From the NCBI GenBank assembly GCA_947071955.1, contig CAMTGL010000002.1, positions 1 through 35,049 on the forward strand: DNA of 35,049 bases, read 5' to 3'. Source of the stretch: an uncultured Plesiomonas sp. GTDB lineage: Bacteria > Pseudomonadota > Gammaproteobacteria > Enterobacterales > CAMTGL01. The position numbers and the translations under genes are program-made. Below are positions 18,119 to 25,058 of the stretch, in pieces. The notes under the pieces are model-generated. The model was not told where the DNA came from. It saw only the letters and a list, made by a program, of their open reading frames with translations, and did no database searches. The stretch's first letter is position 1. Each line of letters starts with the position of its first letter.

Positions 18119-19123
18119 CTACTGATGTTGAGCTACCGAGGCGCGCCGAACCAAACTTGGCTCAAGCATAATCACCGCCGGATCACGGTTGCGATCATGC
18201 AGGCGTGCCAGCAGTGTATCAACCGCCAACTGTCCAAGATCCTCTTTGGGCTGATGCACGGTGGTCAGTGGCGGTGAAAGATAACGGGCCAGTTCAATAT
18301 CGTCATAGCCCATCACAGACATATCTTCCGGTACGTGTAATCCGGCGTAATGCAGCACCTGATACGCCCCGACAGCCATCACATCATTACCGCAAAATAC
18401 GGCGGTAGGCCTTGGGTTACACGATAACAGCTGTGTCATCCCACACAGCCCGCCAGAGAAATCAAAATCCCCCTCAACCTGATAAGCCGGATCAGGCGTA
18501 ATACCTGCCTCATTCAGCGCACGCAAATATCCCTGCAAACGCCCCAATGAAGGGTGCTTATCGAGCGGGCCGGTAATAATGGCTATTTGCCGATGCCCTT
18601 GAGCCAGCAGATGACGCGTAGCCAGATAGCCGCCATATTCAGAGTTATCGCGGATCAGATCTGCCTGCGCGCCCTGCGGCCCCCAATCCATCATCACCAG
18701 AGGAATTTTCGGATGCCGGCGGAACAGGCTGCTGATATCGGAGTACGATTCGCTGCACATCATCAAAATGCCATCAACCCGCTTTTGCAGCAACGTATCC
18801 AGACTGTGGTTCATCCGCTGTGGATCGCCAGCGGTATTACACAGCACTAACTGATAGCCACGCTCATAGCAGCTTTGCTCCACGCCACGCACAACTTCGG
18901 CAAAAAAAGGGTTATTACTGGTCGTTACCAACATACCAATGGTATGGGTTTGGTTGACTTTCAAGCTGCGGGCTAGCGCTGACGGCGAGTAGTTGAGTGT
19001 TTCAACCGCACTCATGATGCGCGTGCGAATTTCATCGCTGACAAAGCGGCTATCGTTAATCACGTGCGATACGGTAGAGGTCGAGACACCCGCTAAACGG
19101 GCGACATCTTTCATGGTTGCCAT
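18119..19123 (-). CDS. rbsR: RbsR, ribose operon repressor (LacI family)
   Basis: A 334-residue LacI-type repressor (E. coli RbsR 330). The N-terminal helix-turn-helix is MATMKDVARLAGVSTSTVSHVI, nearly identical to E. coli, followed by the hinge region PSALARSLK. The periplasmic-binding-protein-like effector domain contains QKRVDGILMMCSE, ITGPLDKHPSLGRLQGY, GNDVMAVGAYQ and GYDDIELARYLSPPLTTVHQP. The known effector is ribose (or ribose phosphate), which releases it from the rbs operator. It is the last gene of the operon, 2 bases after rbsK, so it is co-transcribed and should autoregulate. The ATG lies at a weak ribosome site, consistent with coupling to rbsK. A palindrome matching its expected operator lies at 24103-24118. 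Confidence 0.96.
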   Translation of the reverse strand: MATMKDVARLAGVSTSTVSHVINDSRFVSDEIRTRIMSAVETLNYSPSALARSLKVNQTHTIGMLVTTSNNPFFAEVVRGVEQSCYERGYQLVLCNTAGDPQRMNHSLDTLLQKRVDGILMMCSESYSDISSLFRRHPKIPLVMMDWGPQGAQADLIRDNSEYGGYLATRHLLAQGHRQIAIITGPLDKHPSLGRLQGYLRALNEAGITPDPAYQVEGDFDFSGGLCGMTQLLSCNPRPTAVFCGNDVMAVGAYQVLHYAGLHVPEDMSVMGYDDIELARYLSPPLTTVHQPKEDLGQLAVDTLLARLHDRNRDPAVIMLEPSLVRRASVAQHQ

Positions 19124-19125
19124 AA

Positions 19126-20079
19126 TTAATCGGCTACCGTCTGGTAATTCGGGTGCTGCTGCAACAGAAAGTGGTCGGTTTCATGTCGCCATGGAATTGA
19201 TGGCTGCGCACCAAAGCGAGTGACCGAAATGGCTGCCGCAGCATGGGCAAAGCGGATCGCCTCAGGCAATGTTTTTTGCTCAAGCATCGCAGTGACTAAT
19301 GCGCCATTAAAGGTATCTCCGGCTGCAGTGGTATCGAGCGCCTGTACCCTAAATCCTGGGATCACTTCACCGGTCTGCCCCTGTTGGCTGACCCAGACAC
19401 CACGAGCACCGAGGGTAATCAACACCGTTGCAATGCCTTTGGCGTGCAGAAGTTGAGCGGCTCGCGCGGCATCGGCATCAGCATCCACTTTAATACCGGT
19501 TAAGCACTCGGCTTCGGTTTCATTCGGGGTGATAATATCGACCAGTGCCAGCAATTCATCGGGCAATGGGCGGGCTGGAGCAGGGTTTAAGATCACCTGA
19601 GTACCGGCAGATTTGGCGCAACGGGCAGCACTGATAATAGCCTCAAGCGGTGTTTCCAGTTGCATCAGCAGGGCATCAGCCTCTTCAATTAACGGCAAAT
19701 GTGGTTGCAGGCGATCTGGCGTCAGAGCGGCGTTGGCTTCTGCCGCAATACCAATGCTGTTTTCGCCAAGCTCAGTGACAAAAATCATCGCCACGCCGGT
19801 ATTCATGCCCGGAATAGCGCTGACACCCTGTACATCAATACCATCACGTACAAATTGCTCGCGCATCCGCAGACCAATGTCATCATCGCCCACACAGGCA
19901 ATAAAGCCAACCTGAGCGCCTAAACGCCCAGCGGCCACGGCCTGATTCGCCCCTTTCCCGCCGTATACTATCTGGTAATGGCGGCCAGTCAGCGTTTCGC
20001 CCGGACGTGGAAAATGGTTTACTGACAGAATATGGTCGGCATTCACACTGCCCAAGACCACTAATTTTCGGCTATTCAT
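19126..20079 (-). CDS. rbsK: RbsK, ribokinase
   Basis: A PfkB-family sugar kinase of 317 residues (E. coli 309) that phosphorylates D-ribose to ribose 5-phosphate with ATP in the cytoplasm. The N-terminal PfkB signature region GGKGANQAVAAGRLGA and the C-terminal signature DTTAAGDTFNGALV, with the catalytic Asp in AAGD, are both present. ILNPAPARPLPDELL and ITPNETEAECLTG are typical ribokinase segments. The start is set at the ATG at 20077-20079 (MNSRKLVVLGSVNADHIL), which aligns with E. coli and has GAGAG upstream; an in-frame upstream start would add 16 unrelated residues. It follows rbsB after a 117-base gap containing a hairpin and precedes rbsR by 2 bases. Confidence 0.96.
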   Translation of the reverse strand: MNSRKLVVLGSVNADHILSVNHFPRPGETLTGRHYQIVYGGKGANQAVAAGRLGAQVGFIACVGDDDIGLRMREQFVRDGIDVQGVSAIPGMNTGVAMIFVTELGENSIGIAAEANAALTPDRLQPHLPLIEEADALLMQLETPLEAIISAARCAKSAGTQVILNPAPARPLPDELLALVDIITPNETEAECLTGIKVDADADAARAAQLLHAKGIATVLITLGARGVWVSQQGQTGEVIPGFRVQALDTTAAGDTFNGALVTAMLEQKTLPEAIRFAHAAAAISVTRFGAQPSIPWRHETDHFLLQQHPNYQTVAD

Positions 20080-20154
20080 ACAATGACTCTCTGGTTGGAT
20101 CGTGCCTGCGTTGCCTGAACCTATCACGATTTGACGACGGGAAAAGAGGGGCTA

Positions 20155-20184
20155 CGAATAGCAAACCGGTGACGACGCTATTCG
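20155..20184 (-). terminator. Hairpin between rbsB and rbsK
   Basis: An 8-bp perfect stem, CGAATAGC (20155-20162) with GCTATTCG (20177-20184), has a 14-base loop and lies just after the rbsB stop in the direction of transcription (minus strand). It is followed there by a pyrimidine-rich stretch containing TCTTTT. The likely role is partial termination or protection of the upstream mRNA, so that the binding protein RbsB is made in excess over RbsK and RbsR. This is inferred from position. Confidence 0.5.
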
Positions 20185-20196
20185 CAGCAGCAGGGT

Positions 20197-21084
20197 TTAC
20201 TCGGAAACCACTTTCAGGGCTACAGGGATATTGGCATCAACCGGCTGGCCTTTCAGAACTTTATCCGCAGTTTCCACCCCGATCTCACCGATCAGTTCAG
20301 GCTGCTGGGCAATGGTTGCGCCTAACTTACCACGTGATACGGCTTTGATCCCATCCTCTGTACCATCAAACCCGACCACCAGCACCTGATCTTTACCCGC
20401 AGCTTGCAGCGCGCGCAGCGCACCGAGTGCCATTTCATCATTTTGTGCAAATACGGCCTGTACCGTCGGCTGTGCCGCTAAGAGGTTCTCCATCACATTC
20501 AGGCCCTTAGTGCGGTCAAAATCTGCCGGTTGAGCTGCCAGTAAATTGAGCTGATGCTCTGCCACCGCCTGTTTAAAGCCCTGACCACGATCACGGGCAG
20601 CTGATGTACCGGCAATGCCTTCCAATTCAATGACTTTTGCCTGCTTACCTACTTTTTGAGCAATAAAATCACCGGCCATTTTGCCACCCGCGACGTTGTC
20701 AGAGGCAATGTGGCTAACCACGTTGCCCTTCTCTGCACCCCGGTCGAGGGTAATTACCGGAATATTGCTGCGGTTTGCCATGGCAACGGCATTGGCAACG
20801 GCGGCAGAGTCAGTTGGGTTAATCAGCAGTACTTTCACGCCACGCACGGTCAAATCTTCCACATTCGCCAGCTCTTTTGCCGGATCATTTTGCGAGTCGA
20901 GCACGATAATGTTGTAACCGAGCGCTTTGGCTTTTTTCTCTGCCCCCTCTTTCATGGTCACGAAAAAAGGGTTGTTCAGTGTCGACACCACCATGGCAAT
21001 GGTATCGGCAGCCAACGCATTTGCGCTCAGAGTGGCACTCAGTACGGCAGCAGAAACGAAGGTTGCTAACTTTTTGATGTTCAT
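20197..21084 (-). CDS. rbsB: RbsB, periplasmic ribose-binding protein
   Basis: A 295-residue periplasmic binding protein (E. coli 296) that delivers ribose to the RbsAC transporter. The start is at 21084 (MNIKKLATFVSAAVLS), with AAGGA 8 bases upstream; an in-frame upstream extension to 21153 lacks support and does not match the family. The signal peptide is cut near ANALA-ADT. Mature-domain motifs are TIAMVVSTLNNPFFVTMKEG, VLDSQNDPAKELANVEDL, DRGAEKGNVVSHIASDN and VFAQNDEMALGALRA. They match E. coli RbsB closely and include the residues that line the ribose pocket. It lies 68 bases after rbsC. In enteric bacteria it also serves as the ligand-bound partner of the Trg chemoreceptor; no such receptor is visible here. 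Confidence 0.96.
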   Translation of the reverse strand: MNIKKLATFVSAAVLSATLSANALAADTIAMVVSTLNNPFFVTMKEGAEKKAKALGYNIIVLDSQNDPAKELANVEDLTVRGVKVLLINPTDSAAVANAVAMANRSNIPVITLDRGAEKGNVVSHIASDNVAGGKMAGDFIAQKVGKQAKVIELEGIAGTSAARDRGQGFKQAVAEHQLNLLAAQPADFDRTKGLNVMENLLAAQPTVQAVFAQNDEMALGALRALQAAGKDQVLVVGFDGTEDGIKAVSRGKLGATIAQQPELIGEIGVETADKVLKGQPVDANIPVALKVVSE

Positions 21085-21152
21085 CGCTATATTCCTTATC
21101 ATTATTATCAGAGGTAACGTAAAAACGTGGGTTAAACAGGCCGTACTGCGCA

Positions 21153-22136
21153 CTATTTACCGCTTTTGTTATCCACCAGAACCGCCAGCAAAATCACCAC
21201 GGCTTTTGCTATCATCTGGTAATAAGAAGAGACATCTAACAGATTCAATGCGTTGTTCAAAAAGCCGATAATCAACGCACCGACCAGTGTTCCCATGATC
21301 CGGCCTTTACCGCCAGCTAAACTGGTGCCACCCAGTACTACCGCTGCAATCGCATCCAACTCATAGCCCGTACCCGCTGTCGGCTGCGCAGAAGAGAGGC
21401 GGGAGGTGACAATCAAACCAGCCAGTGCCGCCAGCATGCCGCACAGGGCATACACCGCAATTTTTACCCGATCAACATTGATACCCGATAAGCGGGTCGC
21501 CGACTCATTGCCACCAAGAGCATAGATATAGCGCCCCATGCGGGTATGGTTGAGCATGTACCACGCACCGGCAAACACCAGCACCATCAGCCAAATCGGT
21601 ACCGGAATACCAAACAGATAGCCAGTACCCAGCCACGCAAATGCATCGGCAGAGTCAGAGAATCCGGTGCTGACCGGTCGGCCTTCGGTATAAACCAGTG
21701 TCGCGCCGCGCAGCAAGGTCATGGTGACTAAGGTGGCAATAAATGCCTGCACTTTGCCTTTGGCGATCACCACACCGGTTGCGCCGCCAAGCAGTGCGCC
21801 AAGCCCTAATGCCGCGGGGATCACCACCCAAACTGGCAACTCCAGTCCCACCAACGTGGCCGCCACCGCGCCGCACAGCGCCAAAACTGAGCCGACCGAC
21901 AGATCAATACCGGCAGTCAAAATCACCAGCGTCATTCCGACCGCAATAATGGCGTTGACCGAGGTCTGGCGCAGAATATTGAGCAGGTTATCAACGGCAA
22001 AAAAATTTGGATTCAGGAAAGAGACCACTGCAATCAACACCAGCAGTGCGATCAGGGATTTTTGCTCTAACAGCCACGCTTTACTGATGTAACGCGATGG
22101 GGTCGGATCGTTGCTTTTCATACTCTGCACACTCAT
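21153..22136 (-). CDS. rbsC: RbsC, ribose ABC transporter permease
   Basis: A 327-residue inner-membrane permease (E. coli 321) of the BPD_transp_2 family, which forms the translocation channel with RbsA bound inside. About eight to ten hydrophobic helices are seen. The family signature region VGMTLVILTAGIDLSVGSV lies near residues 66-85, and AAVVLGGTSLAGGKG near residue 265. The ATG at 22136 has AGGA 8 bases upstream and overlaps the rbsA stop by 4 bases (ATGA), so translation is coupled. It is preceded by rbsA and followed by rbsB. An alternative Met at residue 6 is possible. Confidence 0.96.
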   Translation of the reverse strand: MSVQSMKSNDPTPSRYISKAWLLEQKSLIALLVLIAVVSFLNPNFFAVDNLLNILRQTSVNAIIAVGMTLVILTAGIDLSVGSVLALCGAVAATLVGLELPVWVVIPAALGLGALLGGATGVVIAKGKVQAFIATLVTMTLLRGATLVYTEGRPVSTGFSDSADAFAWLGTGYLFGIPVPIWLMVLVFAGAWYMLNHTRMGRYIYALGGNESATRLSGINVDRVKIAVYALCGMLAALAGLIVTSRLSSAQPTAGTGYELDAIAAVVLGGTSLAGGKGRIMGTLVGALIIGFLNNALNLLDVSSYYQMIAKAVVILLAVLVDNKSGK

Positions 22137-23638
22137 GCTGCTTGTCCTGCGGGTTTGCCAACGGCGGCGGCCATCAGCGTCTCTTGGGTTGCGGTTTCAC
22201 GGGTAAACTCGCCGCTAATCCGCCCTTCGTGCATCACCAATACACGGTCACTCATTCCCAGCACCTCGGGCATTTCAGAAGAGACCAAAATGATGCTCAA
22301 TCCGTCGCGCTTAAACTGGTTAATCAACTGATAAATCTCTTTTTTCGCGCCAACATCTACCCCGCGGGTCGGCTCATCTAAAATCAGCACTTTCGGGCGG
22401 GTCATCAACCCGCGGGCAATCGCCACTTTCTGCTGGTTTCCGCCTGACAGCAGACCAATGGGCTGCTCCATGCTGGGGGTTTTTATGGCAAATAAGCGGA
22501 TAAAATCACCCACCGCCTGCTGCTCTTCGCGCTGGCGCAGTGCCCATGCCGAGCTGAAATAGTTCAGTGCCGTCAGCGTCATATTCTCTTTGACCGACAT
22601 ACCCAGCACCAGACCATCGCCTTTACGATCTTCTGAGATATAGACAATTCCTTGCTGCAACCCCTGCTCTGGTGAGCGAATTTGTACCGGTTTGCCATCG
22701 AGTTGCAACGTGCCTTGTTGTCGTGGCAGTGCGCCATACAGCACCTTCATCAGCTCAGTTCGCCCAGCCCCCATCAGGCCAGAAACCCCGAGGATCTCCC
22801 CCTGATACAGGCTGAAACTGACATTGCTGACACCCGCACCACTGATATTGTCAGCCTGCAAACGCAGCGGACCACGCGGCTGAGTCAGGCGCGGGTACTG
22901 CTCATCAAGCTTACGCCCGACCATCATCTCTATCAGGCTGTCTTCATTTAAACTCTCTACGGTACGCTCGCCGATAAACTGGCCATCGCGCAGCACGGTG
23001 ACATCATCACAAATGGCAAAGATCTCTTTTAAGCGATGCGAGATATACACGATGCCACGCCCTTCGGCTTTCAGTTCACGGATCACCGCAAACAGCGCCT
23101 CGGTTTCGGTATCAGTCAGCGCGTCGGTTGGCTCATCCATAATGATCACGCGTGACTCAAAGCTGATGGCCTTGGCAATTTCAACCATCTGCTGTTCGCC
23201 AATGGAGAGATCGGCCAATAACTGGCGGCTACTGTGGCGCACATTCAGCCGAGCCAGCAGTTGATCCGCTTTTGCATACATAGTCGGCCAGTCTATCTGA
23301 CCAAAACGGCCGAGAAATTCGCGGCCTAAGAAGATATTCTCGGCAATGGTCAACTGCGGGATCAGGTTCAACTCTTGGTGGATGATACTAATACCCGCTT
23401 CCTGTGAGGCTTTCGGGCCACTAAAACTGGCGGCTTGCCCGAGGTAGTTCAGCGTACCGGCATCTTTTTGGTAGATCCCAGTCAGCACTTTCATGAGGGT
23501 TGATTTTCCCGCGCCGTTTTCGCCCATCAGCGCCATCACACGGCTGCCATACACTGACAAACTTGCACCAGAGAGCGCCTTCACGCCGGGAAAGGCTTTA
23601 TCAATACCGCTTAACTGCAGTAACAGGGTGTCAGACAT
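22133..23638 (-). CDS. rbsA: RbsA, ribose ABC transporter ATPase
   Basis: A fused double-ATPase of 501 residues, the same length as E. coli RbsA, that powers ribose import at the cytoplasmic face of RbsC. Domain 1 carries Walker A GENGAGKST (about 39-47), signature LSIGEQQ and Walker B VIIMDEPTDAL. Domain 2 has an atypical nucleotide loop and signature LLSGGNQQKVAIARG with Walker B VLILDEPTRGVD, as is usual for monosaccharide ABC proteins. The start is the ATG at 23638 (MSDTLLLQLSGIDKAFPG), with GAGGAAA upstream; a longer in-frame start would add eight unrelated residues. It lies 10 bases after rbsD and overlaps rbsC by 4 bases. Confidence 0.97.
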   Translation of the reverse strand: MSDTLLLQLSGIDKAFPGVKALSGASLSVYGSRVMALMGENGAGKSTLMKVLTGIYQKDAGTLNYLGQAASFSGPKASQEAGISIIHQELNLIPQLTIAENIFLGREFLGRFGQIDWPTMYAKADQLLARLNVRHSSRQLLADLSIGEQQMVEIAKAISFESRVIIMDEPTDALTDTETEALFAVIRELKAEGRGIVYISHRLKEIFAICDDVTVLRDGQFIGERTVESLNEDSLIEMMVGRKLDEQYPRLTQPRGPLRLQADNISGAGVSNVSFSLYQGEILGVSGLMGAGRTELMKVLYGALPRQQGTLQLDGKPVQIRSPEQGLQQGIVYISEDRKGDGLVLGMSVKENMTLTALNYFSSAWALRQREEQQAVGDFIRLFAIKTPSMEQPIGLLSGGNQQKVAIARGLMTRPKVLILDEPTRGVDVGAKKEIYQLINQFKRDGLSIILVSSEMPEVLGMSDRVLVMHEGRISGEFTRETATQETLMAAAVGKPAGQAA

Positions 23639-23648
23639 AACCGTTTCC

Positions 23649-24068
23649 TCAGAACACCACACCGGAGTAAAAAATCACGTTGGCATACGCCGTACACTCA
23701 CCGCTGCGTACCACACCACTGCTGCTGCGGGTGCGCACTTTGAAGGCTTCATGTGGCACATACTCAATGCGAATGGTATTCCCCTGCTGCACACCGAGCT
23801 GAGTCAAATGATCGACCACTTGTGCATGCAGTTGCGGGTTGACGCTGATGAACTCTTCAGCCATCAGCACCGCTTCAACCTGCATTTCATAGGTGATGGC
23901 GCTCATCACCTGCATGAATGAGGGCACGCCGGCTGAAACGGCCAGATCAATACGCTGCGGATCTGCGGGGATTGGCAGACCGGCATCACATAGCGTCAGA
24001 CCATCGGTATGCCCAAGGCGGGCAATTAGGTGGGATAATTCGGCATTTAACAGAAAACTTTTCTTCAT
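23649..24068 (-). CDS. rbsD: RbsD, D-ribose pyranase
   Basis: A 139-residue cytoplasmic protein, the same length as E. coli RbsD. It interconverts the beta-pyranose and beta-furanose forms of ribose so that RbsK can use imported sugar. Conserved segments include ARLGHTDGLTLCDAGLPIP with the catalytic His (His20 by E. coli numbering), VPSFMQVMSAITYEMQVEA, and the C-terminal VVRSGECTAYANVIF. The ATG at 24068 aligns with E. coli; a longer in-frame start at 24233 would add 55 residues that cover the operator and promoter and is rejected. It is the first gene of rbsDACBKR, with the RbsR palindrome 35 bases upstream. Confidence 0.96.
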   Translation of the reverse strand: MKKSFLLNAELSHLIARLGHTDGLTLCDAGLPIPADPQRIDLAVSAGVPSFMQVMSAITYEMQVEAVLMAEEFISVNPQLHAQVVDHLTQLGVQQGNTIRIEYVPHEAFKVRTRSSSGVVRSGECTAYANVIFYSGVVF

Positions 24069-24102
24069 GGCCGTTACTCGCAGCAAAAGGCTAAAAACAG
24101 GC

Positions 24103-24118
24103 ATCGAAACGTTTCGAT
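24103..24118. promoter_or_regulatory. RbsR operator palindrome
   Basis: ATCGAAACGTTTCGAT is a perfect 16-bp palindrome with the central CG of LacI-family operators, and its core GAAACGTTTC is the known RbsR box core of enteric bacteria. It lies 35 bases before the rbsD ATG and just downstream of a candidate promoter, where a bound repressor would block transcription. Confidence 0.85.
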
Positions 24119-24126
24119 ATGCAGTA

Positions 24127-24154
24127 ATTAAAGCACATTGCAGCAAAACGACAA
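24127..24154 (-). promoter_or_regulatory. Candidate rbs operon promoter
   Basis: On the minus strand TTGTCG (24149-24154) and TTTAAT (24127-24132) are spaced by 16 bases, placing the start of transcription near 24120, immediately next to the RbsR palindrome. A TGTGA half-site for CRP lies at 24171-24175, about 58 bases upstream of that start; the other half-site is poor. Catabolite activation of rbs is known in E. coli. Confidence 0.38.
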
Positions 24155-24266
24155 TCAGGATCAGATAAAGTGTGACGCAAACGATAAACTTTATGCTAAA
24201 ACTTTTAGCCGGATCGGTTAAGCAGCAGGGCAAAAGTATGCATCAAGATGAGAATAGCAGTGAATA

Positions 24267-25004
24267 TTAGCGGCGGGATGTTGATGTATCGCCGCCCGCA
24301 GAATGGCGGGGTTGGCGTGGCTGATGGTGCGGGGCAACCTCTTCACCAAAGCTTATCCAGCGCAAATGCTGATCGCATACCGCCCGATAACCGACCGCAA
24401 CCGCCTGAAAACCCACGGCAGGGTCATACTCTCGGTTAATGTGGTGATGCCCGTGAAACAGTTGCCGCACGCCAAGTGAGCGCGCAACATTATCGATCAC
24501 CTGAAAGCCACGCGGATGAGCCGCGGGCGCTTCGTGGGTGACTAAGATATCAGCCTGCTGTTGGCTTAATCCCTCCAGATCTGAGGGAAAGAGTGTAGTG
24601 CGGTGGCGCAGAGGCAGACCGCCGCGCCATAACTGGCCCTGCTCTAAATGCTGGCAGTAGTGAATCGGGTCAAAAAACATCGGCTTGTAGGGCGGCATCC
24701 AGATCTGACCGCGAAACACGCCGCCCAGACCGGCAACCCGCACACCCGCAATCTCAACCACCCGCCCGTGCAGATTACGCCCGCCAAACGCACCACTGAA
24801 CAGCGCCTCATAGGCAGCCACTGAAAGACTGTCATGGTTACCGGGAATAAACCAGACCTCGGTGACCTCTTCCAGCGCCTGCAAATCAGCCGACGATTGC
24901 AAGGCCAAATCACCCAAAATGACCAGTGCATCGGGCTTTTCCGCTTGCACCAAGGGTAATAAGTAAGCCAAAGAACCGTGAGGGTCGCCTGCAAACCAAA
25001 TCAC
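24267..25004 (-). CDS. Calcineurin-like metallophosphoesterase of unknown substrate
   Basis: A 245-residue protein with the full motif set of dinuclear-metal phosphoesterases: GDPHG (Asp7, His9), GDL (Asp32), GNHD (Asn56, His57), THEAP (His157) and GHHH (185-188). It has no signal peptide or membrane segment, so it should act in the cytoplasm. Substrates in this superfamily range from phosphoproteins to nucleotides and cyclic nucleotides, and nothing here picks one. The start is a GTG with a GAGGT site about 6 bases upstream; it is required because Asp7 lies so close to the end. The C-terminal 20 residues are basic and His/Arg/Gly-rich. It follows kup by 54 bases on the same strand and precedes the rbsD promoter region. 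I do not recognise an E. coli counterpart at this place. Confidence 0.85.
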   Translation of the reverse strand: MIWFAGDPHGSLAYLLPLVQAEKPDALVILGDLALQSSADLQALEEVTEVWFIPGNHDSLSVAAYEALFSGAFGGRNLHGRVVEIAGVRVAGLGGVFRGQIWMPPYKPMFFDPIHYCQHLEQGQLWRGGLPLRHRTTLFPSDLEGLSQQQADILVTHEAPAAHPRGFQVIDNVARSLGVRQLFHGHHHINREYDPAVGFQAVAVGYRAVCDQHLRWISFGEEVAPHHQPRQPRHSAGGDTSTSRR

Positions 25005-25058
25005 TTCCTCACCTCACGTCTGCGTTATCTGCTGGTCTTTCACTGTAACCTAATAGAA

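Noticed and set aside
20656..21069. A 137-codon plus-strand open frame opposite rbsB.
   Set aside because: It overlaps the well-supported rbsB gene throughout and its translation is low in recognisable motifs.
24069..24233. Upstream in-frame extension of rbsD to 194 residues.
   Set aside because: It would translate the RbsR palindrome and the promoter region; the 139-residue form matches the family exactly.
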